Shown here in pieces: positions 15,844-23,670 of a DNA stretch of 64,000 nt (position 1 is its first letter; each line of letters begins with the position of its first letter). The notes under the pieces were generated by a model. The model was not told the origin of the DNA and made no database searches. It worked only from the letters and a program-made list of their open reading frames with translations. A program made the translations under genes and the position numbers. The DNA is from DASRFR01 sp035651455 (GTDB lineage: Bacteria; Acidobacteriota; Terriglobia; Terriglobales; Acidobacteriaceae), in the NCBI GenBank assembly GCA_035651455.1, contig DASRFR010000029.1, forward strand, positions 310,001 to 374,000, in the 5' to 3' direction.

Positions 15844-17508
15844 ATGCGCTCACTCGTTCTCGCTCTCGTCGTTGCCTTAACAATTCTCAGCGGTGCGCAC
15901 GCCCAGACCTCGGATTCCGCTCAAAACACGGAACCCGGCAAGCAGAAGAAAGCTAAAGCAGAGCCCTCCGCGCCGCCGGCAAGAGTTCCCGAAGGAAAGC
16001 CGCAAGCAACGACCACCCCAGCGGCAGAAACGGCGCAGCCCTCAACCGGTAAAGAAAACCCGTCCGAGAAAGAGGCCAAGTACGACATGACCGAAGTGCC
16101 GCCCATTGTGACGCATCACCAGGTCACCGTTCACGGCCAAATGCTCAAGTACACCGCGACTGCGGGGCGGCTGCCGATCAAGCTCGATGACGGCAAGATC
16201 GAAGCCGAGATGTTTTTTGTTGCGTACACCCTTGATGGCCAGGATCCAGCGAACAGGCCAGTGACCTTCGCGTTTAATGGCGGACCGGGCTCCGCTTCCG
16301 TGTGGCTGCACATGGGAGCGCTGGGCCCAAAACGGGTAGTGCTCCAGCCGAACGGCTTTATGCCGGCCTCGCCGTATCGCATCACCGACAACGAAGACAC
16401 GCTTCTCGACCGCAGCGACGTTGTGATGATTGACGCAATCGGCACCGGGTTCAGCCGCGCTGCTGACAACGAGACGTTGAAAAAGTATCTCGGGGTGAAA
16501 GGAGACATCCAGGCGTTTGGCGAATTTATTCGTCTCTACATCAGCCGGTACGAGCGTTGGACCTCGCCGCTATTCATCCTGGGCGAGAGCTATGGAACCA
16601 CACGCGCAGCAGGTATTGCCGGATATCTCGCGGATCACGGCATCTCCTTCAACGGTATCACCCTGCTTTCAATGGCGCTCGATTTCGAGACCCTGGAGTG
16701 GGCGAAGAACAACGACGTTCCATACGTGCTGCTGGTTCCGACTTACACCATGATCGCCGCGTACCATAAGAAACTGGCGCCAGAGCTGATGCAAGACATG
16801 GCAAAGACGCGGCACGAAGTGGAACAGTGGACATCGCACGAATACGCCGAAGCCCTGGCGAAAGGCGACGCGATCACACCGGATGAGCGCAACAAAGTGA
16901 TCGATCAACTGGCGCGCTACACCGGACTCAGCCGGGACGTGGTTGATCAGCAAAGTCTTCGCATCGATGTGCCGACGTTTACTCATTACCTGCTCATCGA
17001 CCAGAGGGTCCGGGTGGGACGATTGGATGGGCGGTTCACCGGACCCGACCCGGGCGGGGAAGCCGACCCCTTCTTCGATCCGGCAGGATCGGCCATCCTG
17101 CCGCCGTACACGTCGGTGTTCAACAATTACGTACGCAACGAATTGGGCTACAAGACAGACATGCCGTACAAGGTCTTCGCGTATGACGAAATCGGCTTCA
17201 ACAAGTGGGAATGGGGATCATCCATTGCAGGTTTCCCTAACACCGCAACTGGCCTGCGCGCCGCCATCGTGAAAAATCCTTATTTAAAGATCCTTGTCAT
17301 GGAGGGCTATTACGATTTAGCGACTCCGTATTACGCGGCGAATTACACGATGGACCATCTCGACGTGGGAGCGAACTATCGCAAAAATATTTCCTACGCG
17401 ACGTACGAATCGGGGCACATGGTGTATATCGACCAGGCCCAGCACGCCAAGATGAAAAACGATCTGGTCGACTTTATGCAGAAGGCGATGGCGGGGCAAG
17501 CTTTCTGA
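15844..17508 (+). CDS. secreted serine carboxypeptidase, peptidase family S10
   Basis: A 554-aa exported protein with a signal peptide (MRSLVLALVVALTILSGAHA|QT). A Pro/Ala/Lys-rich linker to about residue 75 leads into an S10 alpha/beta-hydrolase domain. The oxyanion segment FNGGPGSASVWLHMGALGPK is near residues 145-160. The nucleophile is Ser249 in GESYGTTRAAG, the acid is Asp491 in YYDLATPY and the base is His525 in YESGHMVYID, so the triad is complete. The family removes C-terminal residues from peptides, and a periplasmic peptide-scavenging role is likely. GGAG stands five bases before the ATG, and a TATAAT-like box occurs about 55 bases upstream. Confidence 0.93.
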   Translation: MRSLVLALVVALTILSGAHAQTSDSAQNTEPGKQKKAKAEPSAPPARVPEGKPQATTTPAAETAQPSTGKENPSEKEAKYDMTEVPPIVTHHQVTVHGQMLKYTATAGRLPIKLDDGKIEAEMFFVAYTLDGQDPANRPVTFAFNGGPGSASVWLHMGALGPKRVVLQPNGFMPASPYRITDNEDTLLDRSDVVMIDAIGTGFSRAADNETLKKYLGVKGDIQAFGEFIRLYISRYERWTSPLFILGESYGTTRAAGIAGYLADHGISFNGITLLSMALDFETLEWAKNNDVPYVLLVPTYTMIAAYHKKLAPELMQDMAKTRHEVEQWTSHEYAEALAKGDAITPDERNKVIDQLARYTGLSRDVVDQQSLRIDVPTFTHYLLIDQRVRVGRLDGRFTGPDPGGEADPFFDPAGSAILPPYTSVFNNYVRNELGYKTDMPYKVFAYDEIGFNKWEWGSSIAGFPNTATGLRAAIVKNPYLKILVMEGYYDLATPYYAANYTMDHLDVGANYRKNISYATYESGHMVYIDQAQHAKMKNDLVDFMQKAMAGQAF

Positions 17509-17563
17509 TGCAGCGCTGGGTACAGTCGAGCAAACCACATTAAGCGGGCCGCCGTTTGCCTGA

Positions 17564-18946
17564 TTACAGGCTCATCTCTGGTTGCCGTTTGTGCCAGGCA
17601 GTGGCTTGCTCGTACCCGTGAGCCAGCGCGATCACTAAATCTTCACGCCAGTGTGGGCCGATGATCTGCAATCCGATCGGCAAGCCCGACCGGGTAAATC
17701 CGCCAGGAATCGAAATCGCGGGAGTTCCCCATACGTTTATCGGGCGGGTGTTCCGCAGCATCACTAGTTCCTGCGGCCGCAGCGAGTCAGGATTGCGCTT
17801 CAGGTCACTAATCCGCGGTGGCGGGACCGGTACAGTTGGCGTTATCAGCAGATCCACGTCTTCGAATACGCCACTGATATGCCGGCGAGTCGTCTCCAAT
17901 TCCCGTCGAGCACGGATATAGTCGTTGGCCGTGCGATTTTCCGCAGTCAGGATCCGGCGCAGGGTTTCAGGCTGGTAAAGGCCCCGGTGTTCGCGTATGT
18001 ATTCTGAATGGTACTCGTAGGACTCCGCACTCTGCAGGGTTCGATCGGTCGAAATCGGGATTGAGATTTCAGAAACTTTTGCTGTCAAGTTAGCCAGAAC
18101 CTTGATAGCCTCGGTCAGCGCAGCTTCGACTTCCGGGTCCAGTTCCTCAAAAAAGAAATCTCGCGGCACTCCAAGCCGGAGCCGTTTCGTGTCGTATTCC
18201 AGGGCAGCGGCAAAGTCAGGAACAGGCTGGTCAGCCGAGCCAGGATCGTGCGGATCGTAACCCGCAACCGCCTGCAGCAGCAGCGCGGCGTCGGCAACGG
18301 TCCTGCTAATCGTTCCAACGTGATCGAGAGAGGTGGAAAGAGGAATCACTCCTCGCGCGCTGACGCGGCCATAGGTGGGCTTGAGACCGACTATGTTGCA
18401 GCAGGACGCGGGGAGTCGCACCGATCCCGCAGTGTCAGTGCCAATGGCTGCGCAACAAAGTCCGGCTGCAACGGCAGCCGCCGAGCCGCCCGAGGATCCT
18501 CCGGCTACCACGTCGAAGTCCCACGGATTGTGCACCTCGCCGTAGTAGCTGATCATGCAACTGCCACCATAGGCGAACTCATGCAGGTTCTGTTTTCCGA
18601 CAATTACGCTGCCGGCCAGCTCGAGCCGGCGAACAATTTCTGCGTTTTCCGCGGGTACGCGGTCTTTGAACAGCGCACTGGCGGCGGTGGTGGGAATGCC
18701 TGACGTGTCGATGAGATCTTTTAGACCGATCGGAATTCCATGCAGCGGCCCACGCCAGTTCCCCGCCCGAATCTCTTCTTCCGCCACTCGCGCCTGCGTC
18801 AGCGCCTGTTCAGGTGTGATGGTGATGAACGCGTTCAAGGCCGGGTTGAGTGCCTCGACGCGGCTCAGACAGTCGCGCGTGAGTTGCACAGGCGAGACTT
18901 CCCCTCGCCGAATTTGCTGACTCAGGTCTTGTATGCTGAATGGCAA
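17564..18946 (-). CDS. amidase of the amidase-signature family (GatA-like)
   Basis: A 460-aa amidase-signature enzyme. The Ser-cisSer-Lys triad is visible as Lys76 in GIPIGLKDLID, the GGSSGGS loop (149-155) and Ser175 in DTAGSVRLPASC. The protein resembles GatA, the glutaminase subunit of the tRNA-dependent amidotransferase. No gatB or gatC is adjacent and the C-terminus (TPAISIPGGFTRSGLPIGLQIIGP) is generic, so it is more safely called a stand-alone amidase of unknown substrate. It is convergent with the carboxypeptidase and divergent from the aldehyde dehydrogenase. Confidence 0.88.
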   Translation of the reverse strand: MPFSIQDLSQQIRRGEVSPVQLTRDCLSRVEALNPALNAFITITPEQALTQARVAEEEIRAGNWRGPLHGIPIGLKDLIDTSGIPTTAASALFKDRVPAENAEIVRRLELAGSVIVGKQNLHEFAYGGSCMISYYGEVHNPWDFDVVAGGSSGGSAAAVAAGLCCAAIGTDTAGSVRLPASCCNIVGLKPTYGRVSARGVIPLSTSLDHVGTISRTVADAALLLQAVAGYDPHDPGSADQPVPDFAAALEYDTKRLRLGVPRDFFFEELDPEVEAALTEAIKVLANLTAKVSEISIPISTDRTLQSAESYEYHSEYIREHRGLYQPETLRRILTAENRTANDYIRARRELETTRRHISGVFEDVDLLITPTVPVPPPRISDLKRNPDSLRPQELVMLRNTRPINVWGTPAISIPGGFTRSGLPIGLQIIGPHWREDLVIALAHGYEQATAWHKRQPEMSL

Positions 18947-19048
18947 TCGTTCTCGCTTCTCCGAGGGCTGCGGTTCGCAACATTATCGTCGAAGATCGTT
19001 CCCGAAGAACATGGTTCCTGAAGACCGGCAAGGTCTCGTTGCTTTGCC

Positions 19049-19054
19049 TATAAT
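19049..19054 (+). promoter_or_regulatory. -10 box upstream of the aldehyde dehydrogenase
   Basis: TATAAT about 40 bases before the ATG at 19094. No strong -35 is seen. The start codon is preceded by GGAGGCGGAG, a good but slightly distant ribosome binding site. Confidence 0.4.
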
Positions 19055-19093
19055 TCCTATGGGGACAGCCGTACTGGAGGCGGAGACCAGATC

Positions 19094-20539
19094 ATGGCAG
19101 AGATGACGATCGCACCGGTCGAAACGCGCGGTTTCCTGCTCGACGGCAAGTGGGTGGAAGAGGGCGAAATTCTGGAGGTGCGGTCCCCCTATGACGCAAC
19201 CGTGATCGGACGGGTATTCCAGGGCGGACATTCCCACGCGGAAGCCGCCATTGCCGCCGCCGTCAAAGCTTTCGGCACCACCCGGCGACTGCCCGCATTT
19301 GAACGGCAGCGTGTGTTGCGGCACATTGCACAGGAGATTGGCCGGCGCAAGGAAGAGTTCGCGTGCACTCTCGCCCAGGAAGCAGGAAAGCCCATTAAAG
19401 CGTCGCGAACCGAAGTGGATCGCGCTGTCTTCACCTTCAACGTTGCGGCCGAAGAGAGCACACGCATTTATGGCGAGTACCTCCCGCTCGATTGGCAGGA
19501 GTACACCGCTGGGCGTTGGGGGCTCGTGAAACGTTTTCCTCTTGGCCCGGTTGCGGGCATCACCCCTTTTAATTTTCCTCTCAACCTGGTGGCGCACAAG
19601 GTGGCGCCGGCCATTGCTGCGGGCTGCTCAATGGTGCTGAAGCCCGCTCCGCAAACGCCTCTCTGCTCAATTCTCCTGGCCGAAACCGTTCAGCATGCCG
19701 GCTGGCCGGACGGCGCTTTGAATGTGGTACCGCTTTCCAATAGTGACGCCGGGGTGCTAATCACCGATGAGCGGATTAAGCTGATCAGCTTCACCGGAAG
19801 CGCAAGCATCGGCTGGCAAATCAAGGCCCGGGCCGGAAAGAAAAAGGTTGTTCTCGAACTGGGCGGAAATGCCGGTGTGATCGTGCACAGCGATGCCGAT
19901 CTCGCCTATGCGGCCGAGCGCTGCGTGACCGGGGCGTTCTCCTACGCGGGGCAGACTTGCATTTCGGTGCAGCGCATTGTCGTCGAACATTCAGTGTTCG
20001 GCAAGTTCATGGACCTTTTCCTGTCATCGGCGAAGAAACTCAAAGCCGGAGATCCGATGGACGAGAGCAGCGACCTCGGGCCGCTGATCCGCGAGAGCGA
20101 TGCCGTTCGGGTCACAGAGTGGGTGCAGGAGGCGCTCCGAATTGGCGCCCGCCTCTTGCTTGGCGGTCAGCGCAGGGGCTCAGTAGTGGAACCCACAGTA
20201 TTGACAGGAACCAAACCCGACATGAAAGTGAATTGCCAGGAAATCTTCGGTCCGGTCGTGACGCTCGAAGCCTATAACGACTTTGACAGCGCGGTGCGGC
20301 AGTTGAACTCATCTTCCTACGGACTGCAGGCGGGCATTTTCACCCGTGACGCCAAGCTCATATTCCGCGCCTATGAAGAACTCGAGGTGGGGAGCTTGAT
20401 TGCTGGTGATGTCCCATCATTCCGCATCGATCACATGCCTTATGGTGGAGTTAAAGATTCAGGCCTGGGGCGCGAAGGCTTGCGCTATGCCATTGAGGAT
20501 ATGACGGAACCTAAGCTACTGGTGATGAACTTGCGCTAG
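19094..20539 (+). CDS. NAD(P)-dependent aldehyde dehydrogenase
   Basis: A 481-aa enzyme of the ALDH superfamily that oxidises an aldehyde to its acid. Catalytic residues are Cys289 in YAGQTCISVQR and Glu255 in VLELGGNAG. The oxyanion Asn is in GITPFNFPLNLVAHK, and the cofactor loop is SFTGSASIGWQIK. The C-terminal MPYGGVKDSGLGREG box is intact. The sequence style is closest to the glyceraldehyde-3-phosphate (non-phosphorylating)/lactaldehyde branch, but the substrate cannot be read from sequence. The next gene starts about 100 bases downstream on the same strand. Confidence 0.93.
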   Translation: MAEMTIAPVETRGFLLDGKWVEEGEILEVRSPYDATVIGRVFQGGHSHAEAAIAAAVKAFGTTRRLPAFERQRVLRHIAQEIGRRKEEFACTLAQEAGKPIKASRTEVDRAVFTFNVAAEESTRIYGEYLPLDWQEYTAGRWGLVKRFPLGPVAGITPFNFPLNLVAHKVAPAIAAGCSMVLKPAPQTPLCSILLAETVQHAGWPDGALNVVPLSNSDAGVLITDERIKLISFTGSASIGWQIKARAGKKKVVLELGGNAGVIVHSDADLAYAAERCVTGAFSYAGQTCISVQRIVVEHSVFGKFMDLFLSSAKKLKAGDPMDESSDLGPLIRESDAVRVTEWVQEALRIGARLLLGGQRRGSVVEPTVLTGTKPDMKVNCQEIFGPVVTLEAYNDFDSAVRQLNSSSYGLQAGIFTRDAKLIFRAYEELEVGSLIAGDVPSFRIDHMPYGGVKDSGLGREGLRYAIEDMTEPKLLVMNLR

Positions 20540-20638
20540 AAAGCCTGGGTGCCAGTAGCGTTTCTGCGGCCAGCAGTGGCAGCTGATGACGGTCTCAGTT
20601 CTGCATCGAACTACTTGGGATTCAAAACGACGGCAAAA

Positions 20639-21601
20639 ATGTCGCGCTCGATTGTCCGCCGCACGCGGGCCGCGGTAATTCGCGGGTTGGGAATTTCCAC
20701 ACGAGACCTGAAACGTTTTCAAAATAACTCCGATGCGGAATGGCTATTGGGATTGCCGTCATTTCCTGACCAGGCCGATGTTGTGCTCCTCTTCGGCGGA
20801 GACGGTACAGTGCACCGGCATCTTCCGCAACTGCTAGAGCTCGGGCTGCCTGTTTTGGTTGTGCCCGCCGGGAGCGGCAATGATTTTGCCCGCGCGCTTG
20901 GCCATGACAGCATTCAAGGCTCGCTCAAAGCCTGGCAGCTTTTCACAGCGAGCCGAAACAACGTGCGCGCGATTGACGTCGGCGTTATCACCAGCGTGGC
21001 GCAAGCAGGAGCGCGTGCAGTCGACGCAGTCTCAACCGGGGAGAATGCTGATGCCGATACAGGCCGCAGTCGTCATTACTTCTGCTGCGTGGCCGGCTGC
21101 GGCCTTGATGCCGATATCGCCCGCCGTGCAAACCGGCTTCCTCAATGGTTGCGTTCGTACGGCGGGTACGCTTTGAGCCTGCCAGTAGCGCTGGCACATT
21201 TTGCTCCTATTGAAGTGAAAATTTCCTCGAGCGAAAACTACGATGATTACCAGTTCGTCTCGCGCGGCACGCGGAAAATCATGTTGATGGCCTGCGCCAA
21301 CACACCTGTCTTTGGAGCCGGCATGAGGATCGCCCCACGCGCCACAATGGATGATGGCAAGCTGGACGTCTGCAGTATCTCGGAGATGCACAAACTGAAG
21401 CTCTCTTGCCTCTTTCCTACGGTGTACTCTGGCCGCCATCTGGGGATCAAGGAAGTTGAATATTTCCAAACGCCACGCGTGCGGATCGACAGCGTTACCC
21501 CCGCGGATATCTATGCTGACGGCGAGTATGTTTGTCAGACGCCAGTCGAAATTGGCGTGCTCGCCCGCGCCCTTCGCGTTATTACCGCGGATGGGAATTG
21601 A
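20639..21601 (+). CDS. diacylglycerol kinase family lipid kinase
   Basis: A 320-aa lipid kinase of the YegS/BmrU family, which phosphorylates a lipid such as diacylglycerol or sphingosine with ATP. The nucleotide motif LLFGGDGTVHRHL is complete, followed by LPVLVVPAGSGNDFARALG, and the C-terminal half is the usual beta-sandwich (GMRIAPRATMDDGKLDVCSI; DIYADGEYV). The ATG at 20639 is preferred because the first strand of the fold (TRAAVIRGLG) begins just after it; a longer GTG-started form from 20549 would add 30 residues without family likeness. A Ser/Asp/Ala-rich insertion (about 135-170) lies between the two halves. Confidence 0.85.
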   Translation: MSRSIVRRTRAAVIRGLGISTRDLKRFQNNSDAEWLLGLPSFPDQADVVLLFGGDGTVHRHLPQLLELGLPVLVVPAGSGNDFARALGHDSIQGSLKAWQLFTASRNNVRAIDVGVITSVAQAGARAVDAVSTGENADADTGRSRHYFCCVAGCGLDADIARRANRLPQWLRSYGGYALSLPVALAHFAPIEVKISSSENYDDYQFVSRGTRKIMLMACANTPVFGAGMRIAPRATMDDGKLDVCSISEMHKLKLSCLFPTVYSGRHLGIKEVEYFQTPRVRIDSVTPADIYADGEYVCQTPVEIGVLARALRVITADGN

Positions 21602-21647
21602 TCCGCGGCACGCATCGGATTGGGCCGATACGCCATCTATAAGGCAA

Positions 21648-21857
21648 ATGGAACGATATGAACGCCAACTCGAATTCGCCACGGCCGCAGGCAAAGTGAC
21701 CTTTCGCGTTCAGCAAGGCGGAGCCGGAAGATTCTACATTCATCTGACTCTGCCCGAGCGCCCCCAATCGAATGACGTAGTCCTGGCTGTGCCCAGCGAA
21801 TTTGCCGATCAGTTGACTCATGCCATCGGCAAAGCAGCAGACATGTCAGGAGAATGA
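21648..21857 (+). CDS. small hypothetical protein
   Basis: A 69-aa protein beginning MERYERQLEFATAAGKVTFR, a compact alternating pattern suggesting beta strands, then a short helix at the C-terminus (EFADQLTHAIGKAAD). It starts 46 bases after the lipid kinase on the same strand, with only a weak AAGG ahead. No family was recognised; it looks like a conserved cytosolic miniprotein cotranscribed with the kinase. Confidence 0.5.
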   Translation: MERYERQLEFATAAGKVTFRVQQGGAGRFYIHLTLPERPQSNDVVLAVPSEFADQLTHAIGKAADMSGE

Positions 21858-21902
21858 GAATACCCGCCAACCCTGTCAAGCCGGCAATCTCTTGATGAAG
21901 AA

Positions 21903-21930
21903 AGCCGCCGAAACCGAAGCTCCGGCGGCT
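21903..21930 (-). terminator. GC-rich hairpin
   Basis: AGCCGCCG (21903-21910) pairs with CGGCGGCT (21923-21930). On the minus strand the stem is followed by TTTCTTC, so it may have ended transcription of the decayed ASH-domain gene. On the plus strand it follows the 69-aa gene by 45 bases but has no U-tract. Confidence 0.4.
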
Positions 21931-21951
21931 GCACTATGAGGTCCTAAGGCG

Positions 21952-22219
21952 TCACTGACCCTTTCCGGTCATCGATAAGGATTGTGGGCTGCCGTAAGCG
22001 TTGTCGAACATGTTGTCAACTGCGTTCTCTGTCCCGACCTTGCTGGGATGCGAAGAACACGCTAAACGTGCACGTAGCGTTCGGGGCAAGCGAACCGCTA
22101 CACGGCGGATTGCCTGAGTTGAAGGAAAAGTCGACGCTGTTCGTGCCACTCAGGGTAGCAGCATAGAAGCTGAGCGTCGTGGTTCCCAAGTTCGTGACGG
22201 TGACACTGAAGGATACCCA
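21952..22219 (-). pseudogene. remnant of a choice-of-anchor D (ASH) domain gene
   Basis: The minus strand encodes the second half of an ASH/choice-of-anchor D domain: WVSFSVTVTNLGTTTLSF, then GTNSVDFSF and LAPNATCTFSVFFAS. It then runs into a stop after SQQGRDRERS. The expected last strand continues in a different frame (FDNAYGSPQSLSMTGKGQ and stop at 21952), the usual end of these domains. At least one frameshift therefore separates the parts, and no start or signal peptide precedes them. Proteins of this type are large secreted surface proteins; an intact member with the same domain lies at 27980-29392. Confidence 0.8.
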
Positions 22220-22225
22220 CGCCGC

Positions 22226-22452
22226 CGGTTTGCCGGCGCGCTCATACCAGTAACCCGCATTCGAGGTGTCGCCTTGCTTGCGGTGCAGATAGGCGTGTAC
22301 CCACGCTCCGGCAATGCCTTCATCCACCTATGCGGACTCATGCGCGCGCGTACAATCGCGTTTCGCTTCCCACCACAGACCCGCGACCGCCGGACTTGCC
22401 TCTGCGGCGGCACACCCTTGGCCAGCGAATCCCGGAATTCCTTTAATGTCAT
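22226..22452 (-). pseudogene. frameshifted and truncated small gene (MTLKEFRDSLAKG family)
   Basis: A well-formed start (AAGGGAG, then ATG at 22452) begins MTLKEFRDSLAKGVPP. The coherent continuation then moves to another frame: AEASPAVAGLWWEAKRDCTR and AHESA, an in-frame TAG, then DEGIAGAWVHAYLHRKQGD and NAGYWYERAGKP. The single-base frameshift lies near 22405. The TAG at 22330-22328 is most simply a former CAG. The reading breaks off at about 22226, where the ASH remnant begins. I recall intact proteins of this style (WWEAKGDW..AHE..., AWVHAYLHRKEGD) as short hypothetical proteins in soil bacteria; the function is unknown. Confidence 0.8.
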
Positions 22453-22521
22453 CGGCGCTCCCTTCCAAGTCCCGCCAGAATTTCGGTTACTATTCCGGCT
22501 CCTGCCGTCTGCTGAACGCGA

Positions 22522-23196
22522 TCACTCGAACTGCTTGCGAAAGGCTGCGAATTGACTTTTTAACTCGGCAACCTCCTGCCGAACGGAGGAGAGCCCATTT
22601 TCCAACGCAACGATGCGTGCATCCTCCGGACTGCTGTCGGCAGAGCTAAGAATTGGGGAATCAGCTTGAGGGGAATCCCCTGACAAGAGGTGCATATATC
22701 GGGATTCCTTGGTTCCTGGTTGCCGGGGCAACACCCGGACCAGCGGCGGGTCATGCTCGGCAAGGCGCTGCAAAGTGGATTGCACCTGTTCAAGATCCTC
22801 GAAGCGATGCATGCGTTCGGAGCGGCCGCGAAGTTCGCCCGGGGTCTGAGGACCACGCAGCAAGAGCACGCATAAGACGGCGATCTCACGTCGATCAAAA
22901 TTGAATACTTCCTGCAAGCGATGTTCGTATTTTGCCACTCGGCCATCGGCGCTGCTGGATGGACCCGCGAGTCGATTCTCCTGCAAGCTGTCCAGCGCCT
23001 CACGCACAGTCGCCTCGTCCAGATTCATCACCGGCTCGCGATTTGATTTCTGATTGCAAGCATTCACCAGCGCATTCAAGGAGAGCGGGTAATAATCGGG
23101 GGTAGTGATGTCCTTTTCAATCAGCGAACCCAGGACACGTGCCTCTACATCACTCAAGATGAGATTGGGAGTGAAGCTGCTGTCTCTGCTGGTCAC
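22522..23196 (-). CDS. yceH: YceH family protein (DUF480/UPF0502)
   Basis: A 224-aa protein with two winged-helix domains. The diagnostic start LSDVEARVLGSLIEKDITTPDYYPLSLNAL... (residues 14-43) with NACNQKSNREPVM is the YceH signature. A second repeat covers about 90-160 (LLRGPQTPGELRGRSERMHRF), and the last 25 residues form a coiled coil. The start codon is GTG; no ribosome binding site is seen, and a TACAAT box ends seven bases before it. The family role is poorly defined. Confidence 0.92.
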   Translation of the reverse strand: MTSRDSSFTPNLILSDVEARVLGSLIEKDITTPDYYPLSLNALVNACNQKSNREPVMNLDEATVREALDSLQENRLAGPSSSADGRVAKYEHRLQEVFNFDRREIAVLCVLLLRGPQTPGELRGRSERMHRFEDLEQVQSTLQRLAEHDPPLVRVLPRQPGTKESRYMHLLSGDSPQADSPILSSADSSPEDARIVALENGLSSVRQEVAELKSQFAAFRKQFE

Positions 23197-23203
23197 GATC
23201 TAG

Positions 23204-23209
23204 ATTGTA
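23204..23209 (-). promoter_or_regulatory. -10 box abutting the yceH start
   Basis: TACAAT on the minus strand, seven bases before the GTG at 23196. This is the spacing expected if transcription begins at the start codon. Confidence 0.35.
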
Positions 23210-23253
23210 AAAGAGCTCCCAAGCGAGGAACACCAGGTCTGCAAGCGAGGAAT

Positions 23254-23670
23254 TTACCTGGCCAGCAGTTGATGGCCTGCGGCCTTGAGTGCCTGCAGCG
23301 TGGTTGCCAGCGTTTCTTGCTTCACCAGCACATAATCGGTGTCATAGGTGGAGACCGCAAAAACTGGTATGGCGTTTTTCGCAAGTGGGTCTAAGAAGGA
23401 TGCCAGCACTCCCGTTTGTTGAAACGGAAAGGGGCCATCCAGCTTCAGGCACGCCCAGCCTCCCTCCGCTTGGACACCGGCCGGAACCATCGCCTGAGGG
23501 CTGACAATGGAGAGCTCTTCTGTCGTGCGCGTGATCGAGACCAACGCCGCCGCTACACTGCACCAGGCGGGCAGCTCGGTATTCGACGGCATCTTGCAAA
23601 TGCAGAAGTCTCCCGCGAGGAGGGAAAAACGCAAGCCGAGCTGCGGCGGATCAGACTCCGACACGCTCAC
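23254..23670 (-). CDS. ACT domain-containing protein
   Basis: A 138-aa protein of two tandem ACT-like domains, the type often annotated as ACT domain protein/DUF2241. The N-terminal half has LLAGDFCICKMPSNTELPAW and the ligand-pocket-like VSITRTTEELSIV; the C-terminal half has LDGPFPFQQTGVLASFLDPLA and FAVSTYDTDYVLVK. The family is a stand-alone amino-acid sensing fold related to aspartokinase regulatory domains; its ligand is unknown. Its start overlaps the stop of the upstream amidohydrolase gene by four bases, so the two are translationally coupled. Confidence 0.85.
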   Translation of the reverse strand: MSVSESDPPQLGLRFSLLAGDFCICKMPSNTELPAWCSVAAALVSITRTTEELSIVSPQAMVPAGVQAEGGWACLKLDGPFPFQQTGVLASFLDPLAKNAIPVFAVSTYDTDYVLVKQETLATTLQALKAAGHQLLAR

